NCBI GenBank assembly: GCA_963809925.1
Contig: CAWELH010000002.1
Location: 1-64,000, forward strand
Source of the DNA: DASQZK01 sp963809925
Lineage (GTDB): Bacteria > Bacteroidota > Bacteroidia > Bacteroidales > GCA-2748055
Length of the DNA: 64,000 bases
Direction of reading: 5' to 3'
The translations under genes were made by a program, and so were the position numbers. Shown in pieces: positions 1-9,496 of the stretch; the stretch's first letter is position 1, and each line of letters begins with the position of its first letter. Below the pieces are notes generated by a model. It was not told the origin of the DNA. It saw nothing but the letters and a program-made list of their open reading frames with translations, and made no database searches.

Positions 1-372
1 ATCCGGTATATACAAATTAGCTGTTTCATATATTCCTTTACGTGTTTGGAAGTATATATTTTTTTCAGATGTAACCGTTCAGATTAATTTTGCCAGTTTC
101 CTTAATATCCAATGGGAGTTCATGGAAAGTTATTGTACCTTGGTTTTTTGAATAATAATGTTTTTCAGCGTATTGCGAAAGGTTTCCCATGTATCTTTTT
201 CCCGGGGCAATTGATGCATAATAAAATACTTTGCTGCCTCCTGCCTTAATCTCAAACTGATAAGGTCGGTATGGTTTTGCAAAATGACGCAGGGAAGGGT
301 ATCATTATTTTCAAAGGAATAGACCAACTGGCTATTTCTGATTGGGCATATGGGCAAAATAATCGACACCAA
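1..372 (-). pseudogene. Decayed alpha/beta-hydrolase (acetyl-xylan-esterase/dienelactone-type), N-terminal part, cut by window edge
   Basis: A minus-strand reading runs from about 372 toward base 1 but changes frame at least twice. The first frame (372-130) ends in a stop just after IIIQKTKVQ. The next frame continues as QGTITFHELPLD. A third frame near bases 65-1 reads NIYFQTRKGIYETANLYIP. That last segment resembles the strand pair that opens the hydrolase domain of secreted esterases of the acetyl-xylan-esterase/dienelactone-hydrolase type, where 'I-E-K-x-x-F-x-S-x-P-G-x-Y-x-T-A-N-L-Y-x-P' is usual. The nucleophile region lies outside the window. The frame changes mean that no intact product is likely. 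Family assignment rests on one short motif and is tentative; the decay itself is directly visible. Confidence 0.5.
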
Positions 373-487
373 AAAAAATTTGGACGATAAGGATTTTTAC
401 TGGTTTAATACATTTACGTATACTATAAATTAATTTTTCTATCAAACTTTTTACTCATATATTTATTGCCTGCCTTTATACTAATTA

Positions 488-1713
488 TTAGCTATTTTTT
501 TTTACCAATTTCATTCCGAAACCAGGTGCATCCGAAGGTGTGTATTTTCCGTTATCAATTTATAGTCGCCAAAATCCACATCGTCTGAAGTACATGTTAC
601 ACCTTCAATAGTTGCAGTATTGCCGTATGCTCAACAAACTGAACTGTATAAACAGTTTTTAGAAAATCGCCCCAACAATGAGGTGAAGCGAGAATATTTT
701 TATTTTTAAGGACTGGAATTAGGTTACGCCATGGAGTAAAACCATAACCCATTATATCACAAAGGCAGACATCAATTAACCTTAAATCTTCCAATTGACT
801 TATCAGGTTCATATCTGGATTAAGTTCACCATCTGCCAGGTATTCGACGCGGCTGTTAACCTTTACCCAGTCTCTTAGAATGCGATAATCTGCAATTGTT
901 TCAATGAATGGTTCTTCAACCCAGAAAAGGGGAATATCTTCAATCCCTTTTAAGTATTCAATAATTCCATTTACATTAAATCCATCATTCCCGTCAACAA
1001 GGATTTCAATATCGGGGAAATTCTGCGCTATTAATTTGGTAACCTCAATGTCACGCTTAAGCCCATCTTTAAAAGGAAGCCATTTATTCCCCTGCCAATC
1101 AGAATTTTGAGTTGACGATAACCATAATTAATATCGAAAAGGCATTCTTCAAGAATTTTATCTAACCCTGCACCCTCACTCGATTGCTCAAGGTCATCGA
1201 AATAGATCATACCACTATAACATTTAGCCGTCTCAGGGAATTGCTTTCCTAAGAATTGATAAACCGGTTTCGGAAGTATCTGACCAGCCAGGTCGTGCAT
1301 TGGAATGTCAAAAACTTTTGCGGAATCGTTGATTATACCTTTTTCAGTACTAAAGAAATCCGTAATAGGCCTCCCCATAATAATCTCCGATGTCTCTTTC
1401 GAATTTTTGTAGGGGACCTGTCACGTAAGAGTCCCCGATCCTGATGCTCCTTTATTCGTCTTTAAAGTTGCAACAGTCATCTTTGGTCCAAATCCATGAA
1501 TATCCAAAGTTGAATTCTTTCCAACTTGTCTTGGATAGCTGAATTTAATATCGGTAAATTCAATCCCATCGATTTTATGGAGTTTTAGTTCCCGGTCGCT
1601 AAGCGATTCAAATGGTTCATTAAAATCCAGAGCCCTTGAAGTTAATGAGTTGGATATAGCTCCCAGAGTAATGGCTGCACTTACTGATTTCCTGAAAAGT
1701 CTCTTCTTTCCAT
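488..1713 (-). pseudogene. Decayed enolase-superfamily (mandelate racemase/muconate lactonizing-like) protein with Tat signal
   Basis: Joining frames on the minus strand gives an almost complete protein. It opens at ATG 1713 as MERRDF, then after a one-base slip in a T run as FRKSVSAAITLG, which makes a twin-arginine (Tat) signal. An in-frame TGA lies at 1423-1421. The barrel domain follows (MGRPITDFF, PMHDLAGQ), then the LKI-x-I lysine-motif region. A frameshift near 1090 leads into the metal-ligand strands ILVDGNDG, WVEEPF and LADGEL, then the C-terminal SPHCWGDF histidine segment. Further frame changes lie near 615 and 560, before a TAA at 490-488. The ligand order matches the mandelate racemase/muconate lactonizing subgroup, which removes an alpha-proton from acids such as sugar acids. 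Three frameshifts plus a stop spread over the gene argue for real decay. The substrate cannot be told. Confidence 0.75.
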
Positions 1714-1966
1714 GGTTTTAATTTTATTATTATGAGTTAAAAGATCCGAATAATTAGGGTAAATGGAAATTTCGGTTTTGTCTTTTTCATTGAATAAATG
1801 TTTGTCATTTTTCAGATTTGATTTTTGAATCTTAGTCTATTCCGATCCAATTGGATAAAAAAACATAATTAATCTGGGCTTTCTCCCACTAAAGTATGCA
1901 AAGAATTGCAGGCATGGACTTTTACTTTTTCTCTGCAGATGCCACTCCTGATTATTCAAGAATAGC

Positions 1967-3520
1967 CTAATTATACTGAATCCAATTATCTAAAATATGT
2001 TCTTTATACCAGGGGTCTTCACTCCTTTTCAACCAATATCCCATTTCTGATAATAATTGGCGTACAACAGGGTCTGAATGTATAACAGGAAGGTTGTTTA
2101 ATTGGTAAGGATCCTTCTGATTGTCAAAAAATCTGGTGGCTTGCAATAGTTTTGATTTATTAATCATCAACTCCAGCGTATAGCGATTGGTTTTAACCCC
2201 TCTGGCAAGCGGAAAGTATTCCTGTACTAATCCGACCGAATCTGTTTCCCCATCAATGTTGCGAATATATAATGCCGATAATGGTGGTTTTACAGCGTCT
2301 GTTTGCCCCAATAAGGAGCTGGAATAATCATTACCAGTTACCGTTGCAGGGATAGCATCACGGAAACCCATTAGACTCAATATTGTCGGCATAATATCGG
2401 GCGAACCCATCAGTAAATGATTTATTTCATGTTTAATAATACCTGGCCAGCGAATCAACAAAGGGACTTCAAAAGCTTCATTATATATCAGATTTTTGGC
2501 ATCGTCAACACTGTGACTACACATTGTCTCTCCGTGATCAGAAGTAAATACAACTATCGTATTTTTATCCAATCCCAAGCGTTGTAATTCATCCAATATG
2601 CGTCCAAATTCACTATCGACGCCTGTAACATTTGCAAAATAATACCTGGCAGAAAACGCCTTCTTCATAACTGTATCCGCGTTAGCACGAACAAGCAGTT
2701 CAGAGAGTGGCATATCCTTATAAAATCTATAGTCCTTCTCCTGGCAGTCATCCAATGAACTATAGGGTGGATGAGGAGGGTTCATTCCAATAAAAATAGC
2801 AAATGGTTTTTGGTAATCTCTCTCTCCATTTTCATTACGCAGGTATTTTATGGCCATATCTGCTTCATGTTTTGGGGAATAAACATGAGGGTCATACCGT
2901 TTCCCGTGCCTGTCGAAATAATGGGGATTTTTGTGTTCATCAAAAGTGCCGTAGGAATACCAGTAATTAAAACCGTGCCTTCTCTCAGCCGGAGTATACG
3001 TATCCCAGGCAGGCCAATGCGAATCAATATAGTGCCCTGGATTTTGAGGATTATTTGGAATTGGAAAATCAAGGTGCCATTTTCCAATGTAGCACAATTC
3101 ATAATCTTTTGTTGCCAGGACATCGCTAAAACAGGTTACATCATTGCGGAGTGAACTAAACGGCCTTGATGAATTACAATTGATCGGCACACCGCTTTGC
3201 GATGGGAACATACCTGTCATAAGGCTACCTCTGTAAGGACTGCACACGGGACAATTGCTAATTGCCGAAGTAAACACCATAGCTTCGTTGGCAAACTGAT
3301 TGATGAATGGAGTATGGACCGGGTCTGCCTGAGTATTGATAATTCCTTTGTACTCTGATTCTTCCCAAAAACCCATAGCTGTTTTTCTGAACTGATCCGG
3401 GAATACATAAACCAGGTTGGGATTTTTCAATATATCCGTATTCTTTGATTTACATCTCCCAAATAAAAAAATAGTTGAAACAATAAAAATGATAATCACA
3501 TTCCTAAATTCGTTTTTCAT
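1967..3520 (-). CDS. S1-family sulfatase, secreted
   Basis: 517 residues from the ATG at 3520; an upstream in-frame ATG at 3565 gives 15 extra residues but spoils the signal sequence. After a hydrophobic export signal (about residues 6-22, then a Cys in FGRC that is a poor lipobox) comes the formylglycine motif CSPYRGSLMTG with Cys93. That Cys is converted to formylglycine by an anaerobic or FGE-type maturase. GKWHLD (about residue 147) and SDHGE (about 327) supply further active-site and calcium ligands. The N-terminal strand reads VFPDQFR instead of the usual DDxG, a variant seen in some sulfatases of polysaccharide degraders. It should remove sulfate esters from an algal or host polysaccharide or its fragments. 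No SusC/SusD pair or maturase lies nearby, and the neighbours are decayed genes, so it may be a leftover of a larger locus. Confidence 0.88.
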   Translation of the reverse strand: MKNEFRNVIIIFIVSTIFLFGRCKSKNTDILKNPNLVYVFPDQFRKTAMGFWEESEYKGIINTQADPVHTPFINQFANEAMVFTSAISNCPVCSPYRGSLMTGMFPSQSGVPINCNSSRPFSSLRNDVTCFSDVLATKDYELCYIGKWHLDFPIPNNPQNPGHYIDSHWPAWDTYTPAERRHGFNYWYSYGTFDEHKNPHYFDRHGKRYDPHVYSPKHEADMAIKYLRNENGERDYQKPFAIFIGMNPPHPPYSSLDDCQEKDYRFYKDMPLSELLVRANADTVMKKAFSARYYFANVTGVDSEFGRILDELQRLGLDKNTIVVFTSDHGETMCSHSVDDAKNLIYNEAFEVPLLIRWPGIIKHEINHLLMGSPDIMPTILSLMGFRDAIPATVTGNDYSSSLLGQTDAVKPPLSALYIRNIDGETDSVGLVQEYFPLARGVKTNRYTLELMINKSKLLQATRFFDNQKDPYQLNNLPVIHSDPVVRQLLSEMGYWLKRSEDPWYKEHILDNWIQYN

Positions 3521-3969
3521 AGGTTTGTTTATTGCAATTAGTCTGCATAATAAATAATACCTCAATTTGATCGGAGCAAACGAATTGATTTCTTAGAGAT
3601 ATTTTGCATTACGTTGATAAATTTTTTAAGTACACGCTTTTTTAAATTCATTCCTTACAACGGTAAATGATACCCTGAATTTCCTGCAAATTTCCCTCGG
3701 TCAATCAAATATCCATTATTATAGTTATAGAACAATATAGCAATTTACAAAATTTGGATTGACTGCAAAACAGGAAGGTCACATAAAAAAACACATAAGT
3801 TTCTGCTTAAATCTATTTGAATCATGGGATTAAATGAGCTATTCATTTTTGTTAGCAGTAAGAACGAACGATTGTGAGAAGGTTATTCTGATTAAGATTA
3901 CGAATACCAGTGCGATCTCTTTTCCGGCACTGGGATATTCTATCGAAAGTGCACAGGTGCTTCAGTCAA

Positions 3970-4308
3970 AAAACATGGTTGGCGTAGCTGTAACAATATC
4001 GGTGAATTCAAATTTACCCTCCTCATTTAAAGGAGCATCGGCAGACCATGTTTAGGTTGTTCCTGTTACATGGAGTGTTAATTCAGAACTAAATTCAATA
4101 ACTTTTACCGTATAGGGTCGTGAATTTTCAACGGGACCAATCAGGAAAACAGTTGAGGCATTGCTGTAAATGACAACGTTTTAATTCAGCAGGAGATCAA
4201 CGTTCCAATTGCAGGTTTTTCCTTTGTACCCATTCAGAAATCAATCACCCTGAAAAATACCGCTTTGGGTTGTCCGTCCCGGTCAAAGAGCAGAGGATAA
4301 TTATTCAT
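3970..4308 (-). pseudogene. Remnants of a secreted carbohydrate-active protein (GH10-like C-terminal motif)
   Basis: Between the sulfatase and the hexaheme cytochrome the minus strand holds coding-like pieces in different frames. One (4308-4234) reads NNYPLLFDRDGQPKAVFFRV and stops. It resembles the 'P-L-L-F/W-D-x-D-G-x-P-K-P-A' end of GH10 xylanase domains. A second (about 4190-3970) reads NASTVFLIGPVENS, then VIEFSSELTLHV and EEGKFEFTDIV, beta-sandwich-like, with an internal stop. The plus-strand frame at 3834-4055 over the same bases shows no family features. The rest of the 3566-4464 gap holds no gene that I can support. The decay seems real because both pieces are interrupted. The GH10 link rests on about 15 residues. 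Confidence 0.35.
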
Positions 4309-4464
4309 CGACAAATATCGATTTTTCCACAGTTTTTTATCGGCAAACATCATTCTCTATATCGTTCATTAACCTAATGCATATCATTAACAATGCTTTG
4401 AAATTATAGAAGAATCCAAGTACTTTTAAAATGTTTAAATGTTAATTAAATAACACGAATCGAA

Positions 4465-5508
4465 ATGAAAAAAATCTCCTTTACCTTCGCTGCAGCGACG
4501 ATGATTTTTTCTGTGGGGATTGGGATGAGTTTCCTTACCTCATGTGAGGGACCGGCAGGACCTGCTGGTACAAATGGTCAGGATGCTAGTGAAACATGTA
4601 TCCAGTGTCATAATGATGATATCACTGTACTGGCCAAAATGACACAGACTGCCAATTCACTTCACCAGACAGGTGCCACATTTGAAAGAAGCACTGCAGA
4701 CTGTGCTCCCTGTCATACCCACCAGGGTTACCTGGAAGTACTGGCCACGGGTGCAGAAACCACTGCTGCCGATATTGTTGATCCGTTACCGGCTAACTGT
4801 CGCACATGTCATATGATCCATGAAAATTTCGACAGTACTGATTTTGCTCTTCGGGGACAAAATGCGGTTGCTATGCTTATTAATGGCGTCGAAGTTGACC
4901 TTGGAAAGAGTAATGTTTGTGTAGGCTGTCATCAACCCAGGATTCCGGACCCAATGCCAGAATTGAATGGTGGAAACGTTTCCATCACATCAAACCGCTG
5001 GGGGCCTCACCATGGGACACAGTCAGCTATTGTATGGGGTACAGGTGGCTATGAGGTTGCCGGTTCTGTCTCATACCCTGCGGCCGGTGCAGATGCCACT
5101 CACGCCGGTGCCGGTTGTGTAACCTGTCATATGGCTGCACCTTTTGGCGCTGCTGCCGGTGGACATACCTTCAATATGACGTATGATTCACATGGCTCTG
5201 AAGTCGATTTTGTTACGGGTTGCCAAAAATGTCATGGTACATCTGTTGAAGACTTTGATTACATGGATAAGAAACCGGAAATTGCTTCCTTGCTTGAAGA
5301 ACTCAGAGCTGATCTGGTTGCCGACGGTATCCTTAAAGATGCTGACGGACTGGTTAATGCCAGCTCCGGTACCCCGCTTGTCATCAGTTCGGATAAAGCA
5401 GGTGCCCTTCTCAATTATTACCTGCTCGAAGAAGACAGAAGTACGGGAATTCATAACCCCGCTTATGCTGAAGCACTATTGAAAAATTCAATTGCTCTGT
5501 TTGATTAA
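4465..5508 (+). CDS. Hexaheme c-type cytochrome lipoprotein
   Basis: 347 residues. A type II signal ends in the lipobox FLTSC (Cys27), followed by a short collagen-like stretch (GPAGPAGTNGQ) as a flexible linker. Six covalent heme-binding CxxCH motifs follow: CIQCH (45), CAPCH (80), CRTCH (112), CVGCH (152), CVTCH (218) and CQKCH (253). Extra His residues (for example HQTG, HENF, HHGTQ, HAGAG) could be distal ligands for bis-His hemes. It is expected to be exported by Sec, lipidated, and loaded with heme in the periplasm, as an electron carrier or terminal reductase at the outer membrane. I do not recognise a specific reductase family. It is transcribed alone and ends in a strong terminator. 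The heme-uptake and cytochrome operons lie 1-10 kb downstream on the other strand. Confidence 0.9.
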   Translation: MKKISFTFAAATMIFSVGIGMSFLTSCEGPAGPAGTNGQDASETCIQCHNDDITVLAKMTQTANSLHQTGATFERSTADCAPCHTHQGYLEVLATGAETTAADIVDPLPANCRTCHMIHENFDSTDFALRGQNAVAMLINGVEVDLGKSNVCVGCHQPRIPDPMPELNGGNVSITSNRWGPHHGTQSAIVWGTGGYEVAGSVSYPAAGADATHAGAGCVTCHMAAPFGAAAGGHTFNMTYDSHGSEVDFVTGCQKCHGTSVEDFDYMDKKPEIASLLEELRADLVADGILKDADGLVNASSGTPLVISSDKAGALLNYYLLEEDRSTGIHNPAYAEALLKNSIALFD

Positions 5509-5540
5509 TTGTTTGATTTTTTATAGAATTTAGAACCCTG

Positions 5541-5564
5541 GCCCCGACAGCCGGGGTTTTTTTT
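5541..5564 (+). terminator. Rho-independent terminator after the hexaheme cytochrome
   Basis: The stem CCCCG/CGGGG (5542-5546 with 5552-5556) has a five-base loop and is followed directly by eight T residues (5557-5564), 33 bases after the stop codon at 5508. Confidence 0.85.
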
Positions 5565-5655
5565 GGAATTCGGAAGGGATGAGGTTGAGAAAGCGAAAGA
5601 TAGATGGAAGGTAGCACAAAAGTTCTTATGGATCACACGTACATTCGCAAATGAA

Positions 5656-5697
5656 GTAGTTAGGGAGTTAGTGAGTTAGGAAGTTAGGAAGTTATGG
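5656..5697. repeat. Degenerate heptamer array (AGTTAGG-type)
   Basis: About five tandem copies of a 7-8 base unit (GAGTTAG, GTGAGTTAG, GAAGTTAG) lie between the terminator and the next gene. The reverse complement of the same unit occurs at 15781-15810, inside a larger non-coding repeat island. It has no coding sense. Such arrays are common between genes in this phylum. Confidence 0.6.
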
Positions 5698-5792
5698 ATG
5701 TCCTTTATATTACTTTTCAATTCACTAAACCGCTTCCGCCGTAGCTTGCACCACCGATAAAGCCAAGGCGGCACGCGTTCAGCGAAAGCAGA

Positions 5793-6155
5793 TCACAAAA
5801 TGGCCAGTGCGCTACCGGTAAGATAGGCCAAAACCCACCAGATCCATGCCACCGTGGAATAGGCCAGCAGAAATTTGTAATGATTTGCATGGCGTTTTGA
5901 CCAGAAAAGGGAGGTGTCAATGATCATTATCGTAAGGGCGGAATATCCCAGGATACCATGAAGTGTAAAGGGGCTGTTCTCTGAACCTATAATCATCAGG
6001 GTTGTGGCCGTGATGTCGAGCAAGAGTGCAATGGTTTGTATCCTCAGGACTGAGGCGTTGATGATTTTTTTCCGGTGGAATTTGAAAAATGATATTGTGT
6101 AGAATACAAGTGCCAGGGTGACAATGGTTGAGCCGGCAATTAAAATGGGTTTCAT
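5793..6155 (-). CDS. Small four-helix membrane protein (TIGR03987/HsmA-like)
   Basis: 120 residues with four predicted membrane helices: residues about 3-23, 39-57, 66-84 and 97-118. Conserved-looking features are the charged FKFHRKK loop after helix 1, the His in FTLHGILGYSAL at the start of helix 3, and RHANHYKF before helix 4. The length and helix pattern fit the small uncharacterised TIGR03987-type family. A buried His and polar residues could hint at a heme or small-molecule site, but no function is established. It lies 71 bases after the HmuY lipoprotein on the same strand, so it may be read through from the heme operon. A role in heme handling is only suggested by position. Confidence 0.7.
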   Translation of the reverse strand: MKPILIAGSTIVTLALVFYTISFFKFHRKKIINASVLRIQTIALLLDITATTLMIIGSENSPFTLHGILGYSALTIMIIDTSLFWSKRHANHYKFLLAYSTVAWIWWVLAYLTGSALAIL

Positions 6156-6226
6156 AATCTATAGCATTATCAGGTAAACTTCATCCGGCATCCGGGAAAT
6201 AATCAGTAAATAACGGATTCGTATAT

Positions 6227-7240
6227 TCAAAGCTGAAGAAATTCAAATTCAGGATAGCCAATTAACCCTTCCTCATTATAAAAATTAACAAAGCGCAGTT
6301 TAAAGTACATATCCTGGTTATCATGTATTACGTAGGTGGTATCGAGCCTGACATAGTAAATGACCGTATTGGCCTGGAAATCAATTACCGGGTCTTTCCA
6401 GTCATACCCAATGAGATCCTTCCTGTCGGTAAAAGTTAACTGATCAATATTCTCATAACGCAAGGAATCAAAGGTAAGATTATCAGGTACCAGCGCTCCC
6501 TGTAATTTATAAGGATTAAGCAGTACACCTCTGACAAAGTAAGGAGTTGGTTCGCCGGTATCTGTATACAGAATCGTACCGTATTGTGAGAAAAGAATAT
6601 CCCAGTCGGTTTTCGGGGGTTCAATGTTTACACTGTAAAGGCTGTCATCAATGGTTACATGTACAAAATTTACCGAAGCATCTTTCTCGACAGTAGTTGT
6701 AACCGGATCGGAATTCAATCCCGACCAGGTTACCGTGTAACATTTGTCATTTACACTGTCAATTCTGATTTTCCACAACGGATTATATCGAATGCCATCA
6801 TACTGCCCCACAAGAAAGATCTCTCCAGTATGTTGCCATGGGATCATCTCCCTGTCAATCCAGCCGCTAAATGCAGAAGAATCCGGATTCCCATCCGACG
6901 CATCAAAATGATAAGCGGAAGATTTTGTAATTGACAGAACATCATTAAATTCATATTTTCCGGTAGGTGCGACAGCCAGAAGGTTGCCCGAATTAATATT
7001 TACTTCCCAGCCTTCTGGCGAGGCATCAAGGGCTAAAACCCAGCTATCGTTGGGGTGTTCGGCTGTAAATTGGGCTGTGCTGAAATCGAAGTAAAGCTGA
7101 TTGTCATAGACACTATTTTTTATACTTATCAGTGTTTCATCGCCCGGCACATGAGGAGCGATCCTGTCGTCTCCTTTAAAGCAAGACTGCATTGCAACAA
7201 TGAAAATGGCAAAAACAATACTGTAAAAGACGTTTTTCAT
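6227..7240 (-). CDS. hmuY: HmuY-family heme-binding lipoprotein
   Basis: 337 residues. The signal ends in the lipobox AMQSC (Cys20). The rest has the all-beta HmuY pattern: an opening YFDFSTAQF strand, the SWVLALDASPEGWEV turn and the typical KTDWDILFSQYGTIL motif in the middle. HmuY proteins (known from Porphyromonas gingivalis) bind heme at the cell surface and pass it to the TonB receptor HmuR. This one starts one base after the stop of the TonB receptor gene, so the two are translated together. It is longer than classical HmuY (about 216 residues), mainly from extra strands between residues 80 and 190. The heme ligands (two His in P. gingivalis, Met in others) cannot be assigned here without an alignment. 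Third gene of the operon. Confidence 0.8.
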   Translation of the reverse strand: MKNVFYSIVFAIFIVAMQSCFKGDDRIAPHVPGDETLISIKNSVYDNQLYFDFSTAQFTAEHPNDSWVLALDASPEGWEVNINSGNLLAVAPTGKYEFNDVLSITKSSAYHFDASDGNPDSSAFSGWIDREMIPWQHTGEIFLVGQYDGIRYNPLWKIRIDSVNDKCYTVTWSGLNSDPVTTTVEKDASVNFVHVTIDDSLYSVNIEPPKTDWDILFSQYGTILYTDTGEPTPYFVRGVLLNPYKLQGALVPDNLTFDSLRYENIDQLTFTDRKDLIGYDWKDPVIDFQANTVIYYVRLDTTYVIHDNQDMYFKLRFVNFYNEEGLIGYPEFEFLQL

Positions 7241-7241
7241 T

Positions 7242-9476
7242 TCAATACTTGATAAAATTGAAGCCGAGACTGATGAAGTAGGTCCGGCCCCATGATATAG
7301 AAGTGTTACCGTCGCCTCCTCCGCTATGAGGTTCTGTTGAGGTTCCGCCGTTAAATACGCTGGTCACATCAAACAGGTTTTTAACTCCTGCTCCAAGGTT
7401 AAGTTTGTTGTCAAAAAATGCCTTGTTTAAGGTGATATCCATGGTATTATAGGGATCGATCAGTGCAAAATGCAGATTGTTCCCCTGGTCAGCGAGCTGA
7501 GGATAGCGACCGGTATATTTATAAAAAACTGAGAATACAAAACCTGAACGGAACAGGCTGTACTTCATGTCGGCGGTAAATTCATAACTCATTGCATTGT
7601 CATTCACCTTTCCACTTTCCCCGGTATAATAATAGTAGTGATGTGTGGCCGATTCACCCAGTGATAATTCAAAACGGGGGTGAAGGCGGTATCTGACATT
7701 TACTGATCCCCCGTCTGTCCTGTATCCGTCCACATTCACATAGCCATATACCGGTTTTTCCGCATCCGGATCCGCGATTGTAAGCTGGATGCTGTTTTCA
7801 ATCTGGTTGTAAAAGCCATTCATTTCGATGTCAAAAAAGTTTTTTCCTACATCGAATCTGTAGTTCCCGGAGAGGCTCATATTGTGTGAATATTCGGCTT
7901 TCAGATCGGGACTCGGGAGGATATTGTGATTAATGTCAACGAATTCGAGGTATAATTCTTTCAGTGAAGGTGCCCTGAAACCACGCACATAGGATGCTCT
8001 CAGGTTGAACCTGTCGGAGATACTGTATTTTGCATTTAAGGATGGCACAAAGGGTGCCTGGTATTTGGTGTTATAGGCATACCGGAATCCTGTTTGAAAC
8101 TCAAGCCTGGGTACAAGATGAAAATTAAGGGTGGAAAATGCGGCATAGTCTCCGATTTGCTGTTTTTTATCGAGAATCCTTTTCCCCGTACCGGTTTCGA
8201 CAATAATATCGTACCCGGCCTGAAGGCTGAGTCGTCCGGTAGCGGTCTCAAATGACCAGGTCCCACGCGACAAGTAATCCCGGAATGTAGATGTATCCTG
8301 CAGTGCCTCATTCGGGCTTATTATTTTGTGGAGCCGGGTCAGATCATTTACGTAAGTCAATTTATCGCGCGTATAGCCGGCAAAGGCATTGTTGATCTCA
8401 AGCCTGCTGTGTGTCCCAGTTTTTTGCTGTAAAAAAATTTTTCCTGAAATCCGGGTTGTATAAAAATACGAATCGAATGCCCGGCCATATCCAGCAGCGC
8501 CGGGCGTCCCTTTCTGGAGCAGTGTTTCTCTGAAATATCCCAGATCCCCCTTTACCCTGGTATTTTTTGTATGATACAGGTAATAGCCGTTCGCGAAGTA
8601 CTGTTCTTTTGGTTTAAAGAGGCTGGTACGTATCCCTTCGATCTTTGGGTATCCGCTGAAAAAATTCCTGCCGGCATTCAGATTCACTGAGCTTTTCCCC
8701 TTATTTATGTTGAAGCCTCCATCGGCATTATAGACCCCCACTGTCTCATAGTAGGTCTTCAACGATGCAGTGAGATTATTTCTTGTATTTTCCCTGGTAA
8801 TGATATTAATGGCCCCTCCAAGGGCATTTGAGCCGTATTGAACCGACATCGGACCCTCCACAATTTCGATATGATCAACATTGTTCAGATTAAGCTGTCC
8901 CAGGTCGATATTGCCATTCATTCGACCGATGACCGGGACACCATCGATCAATATCTTCACATGTTCGCCTTTTAGTCCGTTAAGTGTAAGTCCCGATCCG
9001 AGGATGTTATCCTGAGTAATCCTGAAGTTCAGTTTCCCGGAGAGGAGATCAGAGAGGTTATATGCAGCTTTTTCCTTAATATCAATATTACTGATCACAT
9101 TGACCTTATAGATGGAGTTATCGACCTTTTTGGGTGTGATCTGGGCCGTTACAACAACTTCATCCATATCGAATACGGTCGGTTCCAGCCTGTAAGAATA
9201 GGTACCTCCTCTTTCAATGGTATCCACCAGCGTCTTAAAACCCAGCATCGAGATAGCCACCACCGTCTGTCCGTTTATCTCTTCGCTGGCTGTACCCTTC
9301 GTATCCGAAATCTGGAAAGTCTGCGAGTTTTTCGCCTTATTCTCGAAGCACAGGTTTGCATAAGGGAGAGGTTCACCTGTGATCTTATCTACAAGATTAA
9401 TTTTTGCTGTTTCCTGCGCAAAAGCAGAAGATGCCAGCATAAATGTCAAAATGATGAAGCCTGTAATTCTCTTCAT
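7242..9476 (-). CDS. TonB-dependent outer-membrane receptor, HmuR-like
   Basis: 744 residues: signal peptide (about 1-20, ending FAQE), a carboxypeptidase-regulatory-like beta domain (about 22-90: INLVDKITGEPLPYANL), then the plug (about 105-230, with VDNSIYKVNVIS, LIDGVPVIGR and SVQYGSNALGGAINIIT), and a 22-strand barrel ending in an aromatic-rich FNFIKY. Energised by TonB/ExbBD, it would import heme or a related ligand across the outer membrane. It has no SusD partner; instead it sits between two HmuY-like proteins, which marks it as the heme receptor. The gap to the upstream gene is 20 bases and to the downstream gene 1 base. Length fits the HmuR/HemR class rather than the longer (about 1000-residue) SusC class. 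Confidence 0.88.
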   Translation of the reverse strand: MKRITGFIILTFMLASSAFAQETAKINLVDKITGEPLPYANLCFENKAKNSQTFQISDTKGTASEEINGQTVVAISMLGFKTLVDTIERGGTYSYRLEPTVFDMDEVVVTAQITPKKVDNSIYKVNVISNIDIKEKAAYNLSDLLSGKLNFRITQDNILGSGLTLNGLKGEHVKILIDGVPVIGRMNGNIDLGQLNLNNVDHIEIVEGPMSVQYGSNALGGAINIITRENTRNNLTASLKTYYETVGVYNADGGFNINKGKSSVNLNAGRNFFSGYPKIEGIRTSLFKPKEQYFANGYYLYHTKNTRVKGDLGYFRETLLQKGTPGAAGYGRAFDSYFYTTRISGKIFLQQKTGTHSRLEINNAFAGYTRDKLTYVNDLTRLHKIISPNEALQDTSTFRDYLSRGTWSFETATGRLSLQAGYDIIVETGTGKRILDKKQQIGDYAAFSTLNFHLVPRLEFQTGFRYAYNTKYQAPFVPSLNAKYSISDRFNLRASYVRGFRAPSLKELYLEFVDINHNILPSPDLKAEYSHNMSLSGNYRFDVGKNFFDIEMNGFYNQIENSIQLTIADPDAEKPVYGYVNVDGYRTDGGSVNVRYRLHPRFELSLGESATHHYYYYTGESGKVNDNAMSYEFTADMKYSLFRSGFVFSVFYKYTGRYPQLADQGNNLHFALIDPYNTMDITLNKAFFDNKLNLGAGVKNLFDVTSVFNGGTSTEPHSGGGDGNTSISWGRTYFISLGFNFIKY

Positions 9477-9496
9477 GCTCTCCCCTGCCCTGTTTG

